A stretch of DNA of 64,000 nucleotides from Gracilibacillus orientalis (GCF_900114645.1 NZ_FOTR01000017.1:1-64000), one strand, 5' to 3'; positions 9,478-20,726 are shown, counted from the first letter of the stretch. The notes: generated by a model from the sequence alone, not told the origin. Program-made: numbers and translations.

Positions 9478-9504
9478 GTGGGAGGGCGATTGCCCTATTA
9501 CCAC
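9478..9504 (+). promoter_or_regulatory. Putative ribosomal protein L1 binding site before rplK
   Basis: GTGG (9478-9481) pairs with CCAC (9501-9504), and GGC (9485-9487) with GCC (9492-9494), leaving the internal loop GAG opposite CTATTA. This two-helix form with an asymmetric purine-rich loop resembles the L1 site of 23S rRNA, used by L1 for translational autoregulation of rplK-rplA in bacteria. A related structure recurs before rplA. Confidence 0.6.
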
Positions 9505-9530
9505 ATCACGGACTTAAGGAGGTGTGTCTC

Positions 9531-9956
9531 GTGGCTAAAAAAGTAGAATCAGTTATCAAACTACAGATTCCAGCAGGAAAAGCAAATCCCGCACCACCAG
9601 TTGGACCAGCTTTAGGTCAAGCAGGTATAAACATCATGGGATTTTGTAAAGAGTTTAACGCTCAAACCCAAGATGAAGCTGGCATGATTATTCCAGTAGA
9701 AATCACGGTATTTGAAGACCGTTCATTTACATTTATTACGAAAACTCCACCAGCAGCAGTATTGCTTAAAAAAGCAGCTGGTATTGAATCTGCGTCAGGT
9801 GAACCAAATCGCAACAAAGTGGCAACACTAAATCGCGATAAGGTCAAAGAAATCGCAGAATTGAAAATGCCAGACTTAAATGCTGCTGATGTTGAAGCTG
9901 CAATGCGTATGGTCGAAGGTACTGCACGTAGTATGGGTATCGTTATCGAAGACTAA
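9531..9956 (+). CDS. rplK: 50S ribosomal protein L11
   Basis: Forms the base of the L7/L12 stalk with 23S rRNA helices 43-44 and takes part in factor GTPase activation and the RelA stringent response. The 141-residue protein has the N-terminal domain with the proline-rich [13 protein letters not shown] segment and the C-terminal rRNA-binding domain. The start is GTG 9531 behind GGAGGTG; a longer in-frame reading from 9474 would cover the leader and is rejected. It heads the L11 operon. Confidence 0.96.
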   Translation: MAKKVESVIKLQIPAGKANPAPPVGPALGQAGINIMGFCKEFNAQTQDEAGMIIPVEITVFEDRSFTFITKTPPAAVLLKKAAGIESASGEPNRNKVATLNRDKVKEIAELKMPDLNAADVEAAMRMVEGTARSMGIVIED

Positions 9957-9974
9957 TCACGCAGCGTTGTACAA

Positions 9975-10079
9975 AAGCGGAAGGTTGCGGTAGTGGAGGG
10001 TGCTTCATCAACCGCAACCTTTATCTTTGAGGTTAAGTTAAGAACGTGGGTATCGCGTTCGAATCTAACTTTTCCGCTT
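9975..10079 (+). promoter_or_regulatory. Three-way-junction-like RNA between rplK and rplA
   Basis: A closing helix AAGCGGAA (9975-9982) with TTCCGCTT (10072-10079) encloses two hairpins: a 10-bp helix AGGTTGCGGT/ACCGCAACCT (9982-9991 with 10011-10020) and GTTAAGTTAAGAACG with CGTTCGAATCTAAC (10032-10046 with 10056-10069). One base is shared at the junction. No coding frame explains it. It lies in the transcript between rplK and rplA, just before the second L1-site-like element. Confidence 0.6.
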
Positions 10080-10085
10080 AAGGAA

Positions 10086-10111
10086 GTGGGAGGTATAACC
10101 GTTAAAACCAC
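10086..10111 (+). promoter_or_regulatory. Second L1-binding-site-like element, before rplA
   Basis: GTGG (10086-10089) can pair with CCAC (10108-10111) and GGT with ACC inside it, with a GAG purine loop and a GTTAAAA strand, mirroring the element before rplK. It ends 17 bases before the rplA start and next to its ribosome binding site, so L1 binding here would block translation of rplA itself. Confidence 0.5.
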
Positions 10112-10128
10112 AGAAGGAGGAAATTAAA

Positions 10129-10824
10129 ATGGCAAAAAAAACCAAAAAACAACAAGAAGCATTAAAACTTGTTGACCGTACAAATCTGTATGAAGCAAAA
10201 GAAGCATTAGAATTAGTGCAAAAAGCTTCTACAGCTAATTTTGACGAAACAATTGAAGCTGCATTTCGTCTTGGAGTAGATCCAAAGAAAGCAGATCAAC
10301 AAATCCGCGGAGCGATGGTGCTACCACACGGAACTGGTAAAACACAAACCGTTCTTGTATTTGCAAAAGGGGACAAAGCGAAAGAAGCGGAAGCTGCTGG
10401 CGCTGATTATGTAGGAGAACAAGACTTGATCGCCCAAATCAACCAAGGTTGGTTCGAGTTTGATGTAGTCGTAGCAACTCCTGACATGATGGCTGAAGTT
10501 GGTAAACTTGGTCGAGTATTAGGACCAAAAGGACTTATGCCTAACCCTAAAACAGGAACAGTAACTTTTGATGTGGAAAAAGCCGTTAATGAAATCAAAG
10601 CAGGTAAAGTAGAATACCGTGTAGATAAACAATCAAATATTCACGTGCCAATCGGTAAAGTATCATTTGATCTTGATAAGCTTGTAGACAACTTTAATGC
10701 ATTAGCAGATACAGTTGCGAAAGCAAAACCACAAGCTGCAAAAGGTACGTATATTCGTAACGTAGCTGTTTCATCTACAATGGGACCTGGCGTTAAAGTA
10801 GATTCATCAGGGTTTGCAAAATAA
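10129..10824 (+). CDS. rplA: 50S ribosomal protein L1
   Basis: Large-subunit protein of the L1 stalk that helps release deacylated tRNA from the E site and acts as a translational repressor of its own operon. The 231-residue protein has the two-domain L1 fold with the conserved segment [18 protein letters not shown] in domain II and VEYRVDK in domain I. The ATG follows AGAAGGAGG. The stop codon is next to the promoter of rplJ. Confidence 0.96.
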   Translation: MAKKTKKQQEALKLVDRTNLYEAKEALELVQKASTANFDETIEAAFRLGVDPKKADQQIRGAMVLPHGTGKTQTVLVFAKGDKAKEAEAAGADYVGEQDLIAQINQGWFEFDVVVATPDMMAEVGKLGRVLGPKGLMPNPKTGTVTFDVEKAVNEIKAGKVEYRVDKQSNIHVPIGKVSFDLDKLVDNFNALADTVAKAKPQAAKGTYIRNVAVSSTMGPGVKVDSSGFAK

Positions 10825-10827
10825 TTC

Positions 10828-10856
10828 TTGACTTTATCTAAAAAGTTTAATATAAT
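10828..10856 (+). promoter_or_regulatory. Sigma-A promoter of rplJ-rplL
   Basis: TTGACT (10828-10833), 17-base spacer, perfect TATAAT (10851-10856), starting four bases after the rplA stop codon. Confidence 0.85.
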
Positions 10857-10904
10857 TTTGAAGGGTCAAGTTGACTACTTTAAATATAAATTTAATACAT
10901 TATA

Positions 10905-11034
10905 CCGTAGACAGTAGGTGCTGTTAAGCTTAATTTCCTACCGAGGTGTGTCTGGATATATAACAGATATTCTTTTTATAAAGGATCACTGTGTGCAGTC
11001 ATAAACCTCCGTGTCTACAAGATGCGGAGGTTTT
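10905..11034 (+). promoter_or_regulatory. L10 leader (r-protein autoregulatory RNA)
   Basis: The sequence between the promoter and rplJ carries the conserved L10-leader features: GTAGACAGTAGG, TTAATTTCCTACCGAGGTG and further paired segments, ending with an attenuator hairpin AACCTCCG/CGGAGGTT (11004-11011 with 11025-11032) and a short T run. In Firmicutes the L10(L12)4 complex binds this leader to limit rplJ-rplL expression. Confidence 0.85.
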
Positions 11035-11078
11035 CTGTTTATAGGCGGTATAATGATCGCGTTCTAGGAGGTGGAATC

Positions 11079-11579
11079 ATGTCAAAGGTGATTGAACAAA
11101 AAAAACAAGTTGTTTCTGAAATTGCAGAAAAACTTCGTGACAGCCAATCAACGATTCTTGTAGACTATAGAGGTCTTGATGTTGCAGAAGTTACGGAATT
11201 GCGTTCACAATTACGTGAAGCAGGCGTGGAATTCAAGGTGTATAAAAACACAATGACGCGTCGTGCGGTAGAAGAAGCTGAACTTACAGAGTTAAATGAT
11301 ATCTTAGTAGGTCCTACAGCTATCGCATTCAGTAAAGATGATGTAGTGTCTCCGGCAAAAGTTTTAAATAACTTTGGAAAAGAGCACCAAGCATTAGAAA
11401 TTAAAGGCGGTGTGGTTGAAGGATCTGTAGCAACAATTGAGCAAATCAAGGAACTTGCAGAACTTCCAAACTACGAAGGAATGGTTTCTATGCTACTCAG
11501 CGTACTACAAGCACCAGTACGAAACTTTGCGTATGCAACAAAAGCTGTTGCAGAGCAAAAAGAAGAGCAAGGTGCGTAA
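11079..11579 (+). CDS. rplJ: 50S ribosomal protein L10
   Basis: Stalk protein that anchors L7/L12 dimers to L11-bound rRNA. The 166-residue protein has the N-terminal globular RNA-binding domain ([25 protein letters not shown]) and the C-terminal helix that carries L12 dimers. The ATG at 11079 has TAGGAGGTGG upstream; the frame is open to 11022 but that part is the attenuator. It follows the L10 leader and precedes rplL by 63 bases. Confidence 0.96.
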   Translation: MSKVIEQKKQVVSEIAEKLRDSQSTILVDYRGLDVAEVTELRSQLREAGVEFKVYKNTMTRRAVEEAELTELNDILVGPTAIAFSKDDVVSPAKVLNNFGKEHQALEIKGGVVEGSVATIEQIKELAELPNYEGMVSMLLSVLQAPVRNFAYATKAVAEQKEEQGA

Positions 11580-11642
11580 GAGTTTTTCGTCACAAGACAA
11601 AGTATGTTCGTAAATATATAATAAAATTAGGAGGAATTGAAC

Positions 11643-12005
11643 ATGTCTAATGAACAAATTATTGAAGCAATCAAAGAAATGTCTGTTCTTGAATTAAATG
11701 ACTTAGTAAAAGCAATCGAAGAAGAATTTGGAGTAACTGCAGCGGCACCGGTAGCAGCAGCAGGTGCTGGCGCTGGAGAAGCAGAAGAAGAACAAACTGA
11801 ATTTGATGTAGTACTAGAAAGTGCTGGATCTTCTAAAATCAAAGTTGTTAAATCTGTTCGTGAAATCACTGGTCTTGGACTTAAAGATGCTAAAGACCTT
11901 GTAGATAACGCACCAGGCGCAATCAAAGAAGGCATTGATAAAGAAGAAGCAGAAGAAATGAAATCTAAGCTAGAAGAAGCTGGCGCAACAGTAGAATTAA
12001 AATAA
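11643..12005 (+). CDS. rplL: 50S ribosomal protein L7/L12
   Basis: Mobile stalk protein that recruits and activates translational GTPases. The 120-residue acidic protein has an N-terminal dimerisation domain, an Ala/Gly-rich hinge (about residues 35-50), and the C-terminal domain with [18 protein letters not shown]. The ATG is nine bases after GGAGG. It is followed by a strong terminator. Confidence 0.97.
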   Translation: MSNEQIIEAIKEMSVLELNDLVKAIEEEFGVTAAAPVAAAGAGAGEAEEEQTEFDVVLESAGSSKIKVVKSVREITGLGLKDAKDLVDNAPGAIKEGIDKEEAEEMKSKLEEAGATVELK

Positions 12006-12018
12006 GTAAGAACCAAAG

Positions 12019-12052
12019 AAAAGCTCGCTATGAATAATGGCGAGCTTTTCTT
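12019..12052 (+). terminator. Terminator after rplL
   Basis: AAGCTCGC (12021-12028) pairs with GCGAGCTT (12040-12047), followed by TTCTTT. Confidence 0.85.
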
Positions 12053-12089
12053 TACAAGCTAAGGAAATATAAAATTGCGCACAAAAAAC

Positions 12090-12305
12090 ATAAACTGCGA
12101 AGTTATAGATTTAATTTCTTCCATTCTTTCCATAGAGAGCGGCATAGAAAACACTACGAAAGCGACCTATGCTTGAGTAGATGTTGCACTTGTGCCCTTG
12201 GGTAAAAGCGAGTGTTTTTTCCGCAACTGGTGAATTAGCACTCAACCATAATTAGAACGGAAGAAAGCAAATCTTGATTTTCGCTATTGCGCAGTTTGTA
12301 TCAAT
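12090..12305. repeat. Palindromic intergenic repeat (family B, with outer flanks)
   Basis: Begins with AACTGCGAAGTTATAGAT and ends with GCGCAGTTTGTATC, so its ends are inverted. The left flank (TTTCTTCCATTCTTTCCATAGA) is the reverse complement of the right flank at 26220-26250. The inner right half GTGCCCTTGGGTAAAAGCGAGTG then TTTTTTCCGCAA matches 26168-26200. No gene lies in 12053-12351. Confidence 0.65.
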
Positions 12306-12351
12306 TTTGAATCAAATTAATAGTGATTAGATTTAAGGAAAGAAAGTTGGT

Positions 12352-12951
12352 GTGGAAATGGATCAATATTTTTCGCAGTCTCCTGATGTTTCTAGTAATC
12401 CGCAAACATGGAGTTATGTACTGAGAGAACAGACGTTTACTTTTACGACTGATAACGGCGTTTTTTCCAAAAACGAAGTCGATTTTGGTTCACGCGTTTT
12501 AATTGAAGCATTTCGTACACCTGATATAGATGGACCGTTATTAGATCTTGGTTGTGGGTATGGTCCTATTAGTATTGCTTTGGCGGCAACACACGCCGAT
12601 CGTTCCGTTCTCGGAGTAGATGTGAACGAAAGAGCATTATCGTTAGCTGAAAAAAATGCACAACAAAATAACGTAGTCAATATAAGCTTTCAAGAGAGTG
12701 ATATATTAGCAAACGTGTCCGACCGGTCTTTTGCTGCGATTTTGACCAATCCGCCGATCAGGGCTGGTAAGCAGGTGGTTCACCAAATGTTTGCAGAAGC
12801 TAAAAATGCTCTATTGTCAAATGGAGAATTGTGGGTTGTCATTCAGAAAAAGCAAGGAGCACCCTCAGCTGAGAAAAAGTTATCCGAGTTGTTTGATGAG
12901 GTAGAGGTAGTGAAGAAGGAAAAAGGGTATTTTGTTTTCTGTGCAAAATAA
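12352..12951 (+). CDS. Class I SAM-dependent methyltransferase YbxB (RsmC-like)
   Basis: Orthologue by sequence style and position of B. subtilis YbxB, related to the 16S rRNA guanine methyltransferase RsmC; the exact target in Bacillus is not certain. The 199-residue protein has motif I LLDLGCGYGPISIA (about residues 63-76), the acidic post-I residue in VLGVDVNERA and the catalytic NPPIRAG motif near residue 126. The start is GTG 12352, with AAGGAAAG upstream; ATG 12358 is the alternative. It sits between rplL and rpoB, as in relatives. Confidence 0.88.
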   Translation: MEMDQYFSQSPDVSSNPQTWSYVLREQTFTFTTDNGVFSKNEVDFGSRVLIEAFRTPDIDGPLLDLGCGYGPISIALAATHADRSVLGVDVNERALSLAEKNAQQNNVVNISFQESDILANVSDRSFAAILTNPPIRAGKQVVHQMFAEAKNALLSNGELWVVIQKKQGAPSAEKKLSELFDEVEVVKKEKGYFVFCAK

Positions 12952-12952
12952 T

Positions 12953-12981
12953 TTGACTCTGGTAGGTGTTTGTGGTAGTAT
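12953..12981 (+). promoter_or_regulatory. Sigma-A promoter of rpoB-rpoC
   Basis: TTGACT (12953-12958), 17-base spacer, TAGTAT (12976-12981), starting directly after the ybxB stop codon. A 430-base untranslated leader follows. Confidence 0.75.
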
Positions 12982-13414
12982 TGGAAAATGCCAATAGAAC
13001 GGAAGGTTTGTCAAGTGAAAATGTTGAAAAATGTATATTTTTTAAAAAATAGGTAAAACTATTCAACATGATGACTTTTATAGCTTGGCATCTTTGTTGT
13101 TACTATTAAACGGCTATTAGCTAATAGAGATTGTCTACTTAACCTTTTAGAATCCTTTTATCACTTTCCACAGAACTATTAGTAATTGAATAACATTTGC
13201 TTATCGCAAATGTCTATATAAGGGCTTGTGTCATTTTATGATCACAGGTTTGTTCGGTATGCTTACCGGACGAGTGTTTAACACTTACTAAATTTATACG
13301 ATCTATAGAAAAATGTCAAATGCCTATAGTAAGTTATGTATAAATGGTAAGTGTGGTTTCATTTGTGCTATTTTTATAGCAACTATCTTTAATATTGATC
13401 GAGGGGTGAATCAG
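12982..13414 (+). other. Long leader of rpoB
   Basis: No credible gene. Several local inverted repeats are visible: CATTTGC TTATC GCAAATG (about 13193-13211), TTCGGTATGCTTACCGGA (about 13253-13271), and GTGTTTAACAC. An open frame continuous with rpoB starts at 13313 but is not conserved. I cannot say whether the leader regulates rpoBC. Confidence 0.5.
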
Positions 13415-16400
13415 TTGACAGGTCAACTAGTTCAATACGGACGACACCGCCAACGTAGAAGCTTTGCGCGTATCAGCGAGGTATTAGAATTACCAAATTT
13501 AATTGAGATTCAAACTGCATCCTATCAATGGTTCCTAGAAGAGGGCTTAAGAGAAATGTTTAAGGATATTTCTCCAATCGAAGATTTCGCCGGCAATTTG
13601 TCACTAGAATTTGTTGATTACAGCCTTGGAGAACCAAAGTATCCAGTCGATGAATCCAAAGAAAGAGATGTAACATACAACGCTCCTCTTCGAGTAAAGG
13701 TTCGTTTATTGAATAACGAAACAGGTGAAGTGAAAGAGCAAGAAGTCTTTATGGGAGATTTCCCATTAATGACTGAAACGGGTACTTTTGTTATTAATGG
13801 TGCAGAACGTGTTATCGTTTCACAGCTTGTTCGTTCACCTAGCGTTTACTTTAACCAAAAAATTGATAAGAACGGAAAGCGTGGCTATGGTGCCACTGTT
13901 ATCCCAAATAGAGGTGCTTGGTTAGAATTTGAGACAGACGCCAAAGATGTTGTACACGTACGAATAGACCGTACCAGAAAATTACCTATTACGGTTTTGC
14001 TTAGAGCGTTAGGTTTTGGAGAAGACCAAGAAATCTTAGATTTATTGGGAGAAAACGAATATTTAAAGAACACTTTAGAGAAGGACAACACGGAAACAAG
14101 TGAAAAGGCATTATTAGAAATCTATGAACGCCTTCGTCCTGGAGAGCCACCAACAGTAGAAAATGCTAAAAGTCTATTGGTTTCAAGATTCTTTGATCCA
14201 AAAAGATATGATTTAGCACATGTTGGACGTTATAAAATAAACAAAAAGGTACATTTGAAAAATCGTTTATTTAATCAAATCCTTGCAGAACCACTAGTAG
14301 ATCCGGAAACAGGTGAAGTTATTGCAAACAAGGGTGATAAGTTAGATAGACGTTTGTTAGATAAAATATTACCTATACTAGAGTCTGACGAAAACCGTTT
14401 TGGTGAGAGATCACTAGAACCAAATGAAGGTGTGTTAGGGGAACCTATTCGTGTTCAAGCGATTAAAATTATGGACCCAACTGATCCTGAAGGTGAAAGA
14501 ACACTTACTGTATTAGGAAATTGTAATGTTGATGATAGTATTAAAAACATTACACCGGCTGACATTCTTTCTGCGATCAGTTATTTCTTTAACATCTTGC
14601 ATCAAGTCGGGGATACGGACGATATTGACCACTTAGGAAATCGTCGTCTTCGTTCAGTAGGAGAGTTATTGCAGAACCAATTCAGAATTGGCTTATCCCG
14701 TATGGAGCGTGTGGTTCGTGAGAGAATGTCTATTCAGGACACTTCTTCGATCACTCCGCAACAGCTAATCAACATACGTCCTGTTATTGCGTCTATCAAA
14801 GAGTTCTTTGGTAGTTCACAGTTATCACAATTTATGGATCAAACTAACCCATTAGCAGAGTTAACACACAAACGACGTTTATCTGCATTAGGGCCAGGTG
14901 GTTTGACTCGTGAACGTGCAGGATTCGAAGTGCGTGACGTTCACTATTCTCACTACGGTCGTATGTGTCCGATCGAGACACCAGAGGGACCAAACATTGG
15001 GTTGATTAACTCATTATCATCCTACGCGAAAGTAAATAAATTTGGTTTTATTGAGACGCCTTATCGTAGAGTAGACCCTGAGACGGGTATGGTTACAAAC
15101 CAAATGGATTACTTAACGGCAGATGAAGAAGATAATTATGTAGTTGCACAGGCAAATGCGAAATTAGATGAAGATGGTAAGTTTGTAGACGAGGAAGTAA
15201 TTGCAAGGTTCCGTGGTGAAAACACGGTTGTAAGACGTGAAAAATTAGATTACATGGATGTTTCGCCTAAGCAAGTTGTATCTCCTGCAACAGCATGTAT
15301 TCCGTTCTTAGAGAATGATGACTCTAACCGTGCGTTAATGGGTGCAAACATGCAGCGTCAAGCGGTGCCACTTCTGCAACCTAAATCACCAATTGTTGGT
15401 ACGGGAATGGAGTATGTATCAGGTAAAGACTCTGGTGCAGCCGTTATTTGTAAGCATGAAGGTATCGTGGAACGAGTGGAGGCGAAAGAAGTTCTGATCC
15501 GCCGTATCACAGAGGTAGATGGAAAAGAAGTTGAAGGTGACTTAGATCGCTACCGTCTACAGAAATTTGTTCGTTCAAACCAAGGTACTTGCTACAACCA
15601 ACGTCCTATCGTATCAAAAGGTGATCGTGTAACAAAAGGTGAAATTTTATCTGATGGTCCGTCCATGGAAAAAGGTGAATTGGCACTTGGTCAAAACGCG
15701 CTTGTTGGCTTTATGACGTGGGAAGGTTATAACTACGAGGATGCGATCATCATGAGTGAGCGCCTTGTAAAAGACGATGTCTATACTTCCATTCACATTG
15801 AAGAATATGAATCAGAAGCACGTGATACGAAGCTAGGGCCTGAAGAAATCACACGCGATATCCCGAACGTTGGGGAAGACGCATTGCACGACTTAGATGA
15901 ACGTGGCATTATCCGTGTGGGTGCTGAAGTAGAAGATGGTGACTTATTAGTTGGTAAAGTGACTCCTAAAGGGGTAACAGAATTATCAGCTGAAGAACGC
16001 TTGTTACACGCTATATTCGGCGAGAAGGCACGTGAAGTTCGTGATACATCACTTCGAGTACCTCACGGTGCAGGTGGTATCGTGCTGGATGTTAAAATCT
16101 TTAATCGTGCAGATGGTGATGAATTGCCACCAGGTGTAAACCAATTAGTTCGTGCATATATCGTTCAAAAACGTAAGATTCACGAAGGCGATAAAATGGC
16201 TGGTCGTCACGGTAATAAAGGTGTTATCTCGAAAATTTTACCAGAAGAAGATATGCCATTCTTGCCAGACGGTACACCAATCGATATCATGTTAAATCCA
16301 CTAGGGGTACCATCTCGTATGAACATCGGGCAAGTGCTTGAGATGCACTTAGGTATGGCAGCAAGACAACTTGGTATTCATGTTGCAACACCTGTATTTG

Positions 16401-16957
16401 ATGGTGCACGTGAAGAAGATGTTTGGGAGACTCTAGAAGAGGCAGGCATGCCAAGAGATGCGAAAACAATTCTATATGATGGACGTACAGGTGAAGCTTT
16501 CGATAACCGTGTATCTGTTGGTGTGATGTATATGATCAAACTGGCACACATGGTAGATGATAAGTTGCATGCTCGTTCAACAGGTCCATATTCACTTGTT
16601 ACACAACAACCGCTAGGTGGTAAAGCACAATTTGGTGGTCAACGTTTCGGTGAGATGGAGGTATGGGCATTAGAAGCCTATGGTGCAGCCTATACACTAC
16701 AGGAAATCTTAACGGTTAAATCAGATGATACTGTAGGTCGTGTGAAAACATACGAGGCAATCGTTAAAGGTGACAATGTTCCTGAACCTGGAATTCCAGA
16801 ATCGTTTAAAGTATTGATTAAGGAATTACAAAGTCTAGGTATGGATGTGAAAATGTTATCGGGTGATGAGCAGGAAATTGAACTTCGTGATGATGAAGAA
16901 GATGATTCCCAATCAGCAGATAACTTCAATCTGGAAATTGAAGAAACTACTAGTTAA
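13415..16957 (+). CDS. rpoB: DNA-directed RNA polymerase subunit beta
   Basis: Catalytic core subunit of RNA polymerase. The 1180-residue protein starts with [16 protein letters not shown] at TTG 13415, behind GAGGGGTG, exactly as in B. subtilis. The rifampicin-binding region ([13 protein letters not shown] then [15 protein letters not shown]) carries the usual residues, so there is no resistance substitution. The C-terminal clamp segment ([18 protein letters not shown]) and an acidic tail are present. A hairpin of 9 bp lies between it and rpoC. Confidence 0.98.
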   Translation: MTGQLVQYGRHRQRRSFARISEVLELPNLIEIQTASYQWFLEEGLREMFKDISPIEDFAGNLSLEFVDYSLGEPKYPVDESKERDVTYNAPLRVKVRLLNNETGEVKEQEVFMGDFPLMTETGTFVINGAERVIVSQLVRSPSVYFNQKIDKNGKRGYGATVIPNRGAWLEFETDAKDVVHVRIDRTRKLPITVLLRALGFGEDQEILDLLGENEYLKNTLEKDNTETSEKALLEIYERLRPGEPPTVENAKSLLVSRFFDPKRYDLAHVGRYKINKKVHLKNRLFNQILAEPLVDPETGEVIANKGDKLDRRLLDKILPILESDENRFGERSLEPNEGVLGEPIRVQAIKIMDPTDPEGERTLTVLGNCNVDDSIKNITPADILSAISYFFNILHQVGDTDDIDHLGNRRLRSVGELLQNQFRIGLSRMERVVRERMSIQDTSSITPQQLINIRPVIASIKEFFGSSQLSQFMDQTNPLAELTHKRRLSALGPGGLTRERAGFEVRDVHYSHYGRMCPIETPEGPNIGLINSLSSYAKVNKFGFIETPYRRVDPETGMVTNQMDYLTADEEDNYVVAQANAKLDEDGKFVDEEVIARFRGENTVVRREKLDYMDVSPKQVVSPATACIPFLENDDSNRALMGANMQRQAVPLLQPKSPIVGTGMEYVSGKDSGAAVICKHEGIVERVEAKEVLIRRITEVDGKEVEGDLDRYRLQKFVRSNQGTCYNQRPIVSKGDRVTKGEILSDGPSMEKGELALGQNALVGFMTWEGYNYEDAIIMSERLVKDDVYTSIHIEEYESEARDTKLGPEEITRDIPNVGEDALHDLDERGIIRVGAEVEDGDLLVGKVTPKGVTELSAEERLLHAIFGEKAREVRDTSLRVPHGAGGIVLDVKIFNRADGDELPPGVNQLVRAYIVQKRKIHEGDKMAGRHGNKGVISKILPEEDMPFLPDGTPIDIMLNPLGVPSRMNIGQVLEMHLGMAARQLGIHVATPVFDGAREEDVWETLEEAGMPRDAKTILYDGRTGEAFDNRVSVGVMYMIKLAHMVDDKLHARSTGPYSLVTQQPLGGKAQFGGQRFGEMEVWALEAYGAAYTLQEILTVKSDDTVGRVKTYEAIVKGDNVPEPGIPESFKVLIKELQSLGMDVKMLSGDEQEIELRDDEEDDSQSADNFNLEIEETTS

Positions 16958-16977
16958 TCAACACGTGTTATATTCAA

Positions 16978-17011
16978 ACCCGATCATGCTTCAAGGTACA
17001 GCTGATCGGGT
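16978..17011 (+). other. Hairpin between rpoB and rpoC
   Basis: ACCCGATCA (16978-16986) pairs with TGATCGGGT (17003-17011). There is no T tract, so it is more likely an RNA processing or stability element than a terminator. Confidence 0.5.
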
Positions 17012-17072
17012 GTGAATTGTCTATAAAGCTTAGAGTGAACGAAAACCCAAAGACTAAAAGGGAGGTTTACCC

Positions 17073-20000
17073 TTGTTAGATGTAAATAATTTTGAATTTA
17101 TGAAAATCGGATTAGCATCACCAAATAAAATTCGTTCTTGGTCATTTGGTGAAGTGAAAAAGCCTGAAACTATTAACTACCGTACATTAAAGCCAGAGAA
17201 AGATGGTTTGTTTTGTGAACGTATTTTCGGCCCACAGAAAGACTGGGAGTGCCATTGTGGAAAGTATAAGCGTGTGAGGTACAAAGGTGTTGTTTGTGAC
17301 CGTTGTGGTGTAGAAGTAACAAAAGCAAAAGTTCGCCGTGAACGTATGGGTCATATTGAATTAGCGGCACCTGTTTCACATATCTGGTACTTCAAAGGTA
17401 TACCAAGTCGAATGGGGCTAGTATTAGATATGTCACCTAGAGCTCTGGAAGAAGTTATTTACTTCGCAGCATATATTGTGACGGACTCTGGCGATACAGC
17501 GTTAGAGAAAAAACAATTACTATCTGAAAAAGAATACCGTGCTTATCGTGATAAATATGGTAATTCCTTCAAAGCTGCAATGGGCGCTGAGGCAATCAAA
17601 AAAATCTTGCAAGACATTGATCTTGATAAAGAAGTAGAATTGTTACGTGAAGAATTAAAATCTGCACACGGTCAACGTAGAACACGTGCAATCAAACGTT
17701 TAGAAGTCATAGAAGCATTCCGTAACTCTGGAAATGAACCAAGCTGGATGATTATGGAGGTTCTACCAATCATTCCACCTGAATTAAGACCGATGGTGCA
17801 ATTAGATGGTGGACGTTTCGCAACTTCTGACTTAAACGACTTATATCGCCGTGTAATCAACCGTAACAATCGTTTGAAACGCCTGCTTGATCTTGGAGCA
17901 CCTAGTATTATCGTTCAAAACGAAAAACGTATGCTTCAGGAAGCAGTAGATGCATTGATTGATAATGGACGCCGTGGACGCCCTGTAACTGGTCCAGGTA
18001 ACCGTCCGTTAAAATCATTGTCTCATATGTTAAAAGGGAAGCAAGGTCGTTTCCGTCAAAACTTACTAGGTAAACGTGTTGACTATTCCGGTCGTTCTGT
18101 AATTGTCGTAGGTCCACACTTGAAAATGTATCAATGTGGTCTGCCAAAAGAAATGGCTGTTGAGTTATTCAAACCGTTTATTATGAAAGAATTAGTAGAC
18201 CGTGGATTAGCTCACAACATTAAATCAGCAAAACGTAAAATTGAGAGATTGCATGAAGAAGTATGGGATGTTTTAGAAGATGTCATTAAAGAGCACCCTG
18301 TACTGTTAAACCGTGCACCAACTTTACACCGTTTAGGTATTCAAGCATTTGAGCCAACGCTTGTAGAAGGTCGCGCTATTCGCTTGCACCCACTGGTTTG
18401 TACTGCATATAACGCAGACTTCGACGGTGACCAAATGGCGGTACACGTTCCTTTATCAGCAGAAGCACAAGCAGAAGCGCGAATTTTAATGCTTGCGGCA
18501 CAAAACATTCTAAATCCAAAAGATGGTAAACCAGTTGTTACACCATCACAGGATATGGTACTTGGTAACTATTACGTAACCATGGAACGCAAGGATGCTA
18601 TTGGTGAAGGTATGGTGTTTAAAGACTTAAACGAGGCGTTAATGGCATATCAAAGTGGTTTTGTACATTTACACACACGTGTTGCGATTCAACCACTTTC
18701 ACTTAATAAAGAAACATTTACTGATGAACAACAGAATAAATTAATGATTACAACCGTTGGTAAGCTAATCTTTAACGATATGCTCCCAGAATCATTCCCA
18801 TATATGAATGAACCAACACAACAAAACTTAGAAATTGAAACACCAGATAAGTATTTTGTTGAGCCCGGAGCCAATATTAAAGAAGAAATTGCCGAACGAG
18901 ATATTATTCCACCATTCAAAAAAGGAATTCTTGGTGATATCATTGCCGAAGTATTCAAGAAGTTCAAGATCAGTGAAACTTCAAAAATGTTGGACCGTAT
19001 GAAAGACTTAGGTTTTGCTTATTCTACAAAAGCTGGTATCACAGTAGGTGTATCAGATATTGTCGTACTTGCCGAGAAAGAAGCAATATTGACAGAATCT
19101 CAAGATAAAGTAGATAAAGTATCAAAGCAATTCCGTAGAGGTTTAATTACTGATGAGGAACGTTATGACCGTGTTATTGCTGTATGGTCACAAGCAAAAG
19201 ATACGATTCAAGAGAAGTTAATGAAAACCTTGGATCCAAGTAACCCTATCTTTATGATGAGTGATTCAGGTGCACGTGGTAACGCATCTAACTTTACACA
19301 GCTAGCAGGTATGCGTGGATTAATGGCAAACCCGGCTGGTCGAATTATCGAATTACCGATCAAATCAAGTTTCCGTGAAGGTTTAACAGTTCTAGAATAC
19401 TTTATTTCTACACACGGTGCTCGTAAAGGTCTTGCCGATACAGCCCTTAAGACAGCAGACTCTGGTTATTTAACAAGACGTCTTGTTGATGTTGCGCAAG
19501 ATGTGATTATACGTGAAGAGGATTGTGGAACAGATCGTGGTTTAACAGTATCTGCTATCAAAGAAGGTACAGAAATGATCGAACCACTTATTGATCGTCT
19601 GATCGGTAGAACAGCGTTCCAAAATGTGAAGCATCCTGAAACAAACGAAGTAATCGTTGCGAAAAACGAAGTCATTTCTGAAGATGCAGCGAAAGAAATC
19701 GTAGAAACAGGAATCGAGGAAGTAATAATCCGAAGCGTCTTCACATGTAATACAAAACATGGTGCGTGTAAAAATTGTTATGGTCGTAACTTAGCTACTG
19801 GTGAGGAAGTAGAAGTGGGTGAAGCTGTAGGTATTATTGCCGCTCAGTCTATCGGTGAACCTGGTACACAGTTAACAATGCGTACATTCCACACTGGTGG
19901 GGTTGCCGGAAGCGATATTACACAAGGTTTACCGCGTATTCAAGAGATATTCGAAGCGCGTCATCCAAAAGGGCAGGCAGTTATCTCCGAAATATTCGGT

Positions 20001-20684
20001 ACTGTCCAAGACGTAACAGAAGTGAAAGACAAACAAGAAATCGTTGTTCAAGGTGCAGTAGAAACCAAAACATATACAGCACCATATGGTTCACGACTTA
20101 AAATTTCTATCGGAGATTCGGTAGAAGCAGGTCAAGCACTGACTGAAGGTTCTATTGATCCTAAAGAATTATTAAAAGTTCAAGGCATAGACGGTGTTCA
20201 ATCTTACTTGTTAAAAGAAGTTCAGAAGGTATACCGCATGCAAGGGGTGGAAATCGGCGATAAGCACGTCGAAGTAATGGTACGACAAATGCTTCGAAAA
20301 GTACGTGTTGCTGATTCCGGAGATACAGAAGTGTTACCAGGATCTTTACTGGAAATACACCAGTTCAAAGACGCAAACAAGCAATCGTTAGTAACAGGTG
20401 GTCAACCAGCAGTTGGTCGTCCAGTACTACTAGGTATTACCAAAGCATCTCTTGAAACAGATTCATTCCTATCTGCTGCTTCCTTCCAAGAGACTACAAG
20501 AGTCTTAACAGATGCAGCGATTAAAGGTAAACGAGATGAATTACTTGGTCTCAAAGAGAATGTTATAATTGGTAAACTTGTTCCAGCAGGAACCGGTATG
20601 CAACGCTATCGTCGCATCGAGGAAAAATTAACTGTTGACCCTTCGAAACCTGAAGAAACAGACTCGGAAGAAGTAATTCAATAA
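17073..20684 (+). CDS. rpoC: DNA-directed RNA polymerase subunit beta'
   Basis: Carries the active site of RNA polymerase. The 1203-residue protein begins at TTG 17073 ([17 protein letters not shown]) behind GGGAGG. The N-terminal zinc finger (CHCG then VCDRCGVEV), the Mg-binding motif [12 protein letters not shown], the bridge helix/trigger loop region ([16 protein letters not shown]) and the second zinc site ([13 protein letters not shown]) are intact. Length matches the Bacillus single-chain form. Confidence 0.98.
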   Translation: MLDVNNFEFMKIGLASPNKIRSWSFGEVKKPETINYRTLKPEKDGLFCERIFGPQKDWECHCGKYKRVRYKGVVCDRCGVEVTKAKVRRERMGHIELAAPVSHIWYFKGIPSRMGLVLDMSPRALEEVIYFAAYIVTDSGDTALEKKQLLSEKEYRAYRDKYGNSFKAAMGAEAIKKILQDIDLDKEVELLREELKSAHGQRRTRAIKRLEVIEAFRNSGNEPSWMIMEVLPIIPPELRPMVQLDGGRFATSDLNDLYRRVINRNNRLKRLLDLGAPSIIVQNEKRMLQEAVDALIDNGRRGRPVTGPGNRPLKSLSHMLKGKQGRFRQNLLGKRVDYSGRSVIVVGPHLKMYQCGLPKEMAVELFKPFIMKELVDRGLAHNIKSAKRKIERLHEEVWDVLEDVIKEHPVLLNRAPTLHRLGIQAFEPTLVEGRAIRLHPLVCTAYNADFDGDQMAVHVPLSAEAQAEARILMLAAQNILNPKDGKPVVTPSQDMVLGNYYVTMERKDAIGEGMVFKDLNEALMAYQSGFVHLHTRVAIQPLSLNKETFTDEQQNKLMITTVGKLIFNDMLPESFPYMNEPTQQNLEIETPDKYFVEPGANIKEEIAERDIIPPFKKGILGDIIAEVFKKFKISETSKMLDRMKDLGFAYSTKAGITVGVSDIVVLAEKEAILTESQDKVDKVSKQFRRGLITDEERYDRVIAVWSQAKDTIQEKLMKTLDPSNPIFMMSDSGARGNASNFTQLAGMRGLMANPAGRIIELPIKSSFREGLTVLEYFISTHGARKGLADTALKTADSGYLTRRLVDVAQDVIIREEDCGTDRGLTVSAIKEGTEMIEPLIDRLIGRTAFQNVKHPETNEVIVAKNEVISEDAAKEIVETGIEEVIIRSVFTCNTKHGACKNCYGRNLATGEEVEVGEAVGIIAAQSIGEPGTQLTMRTFHTGGVAGSDITQGLPRIQEIFEARHPKGQAVISEIFGTVQDVTEVKDKQEIVVQGAVETKTYTAPYGSRLKISIGDSVEAGQALTEGSIDPKELLKVQGIDGVQSYLLKEVQKVYRMQGVEIGDKHVEVMVRQMLRKVRVADSGDTEVLPGSLLEIHQFKDANKQSLVTGGQPAVGRPVLLGITKASLETDSFLSAASFQETTRVLTDAAIKGKRDELLGLKENVIIGKLVPAGTGMQRYRRIEEKLTVDPSKPEETDSEEVIQ

Positions 20685-20694
20685 CAATCAAATC

Positions 20695-20726
20695 AGATTA
20701 CCTGTGAATTGCTTTGCAGGTAATCT
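20695..20726 (+). terminator. Possible terminator after rpoC
   Basis: A 10-bp hairpin AGATTACCTG (20695-20704) with CAGGTAATCT (20717-20726) follows the rpoC stop. The downstream T tract is poor, so termination may be partial. Confidence 0.45.

Noticed and set aside
13885-14091. Antisense open frames inside rpoB, rpoC, fusA and ribosomal genes
   Set aside because: They are shadows of conserved genes on the other strand, without ribosome binding sites or family features.
13415-16957. Possible rifampicin-resistance substitutions in rpoB
   Set aside because: The rifampicin-binding region carries the usual susceptible residues ([22 protein letters not shown]).
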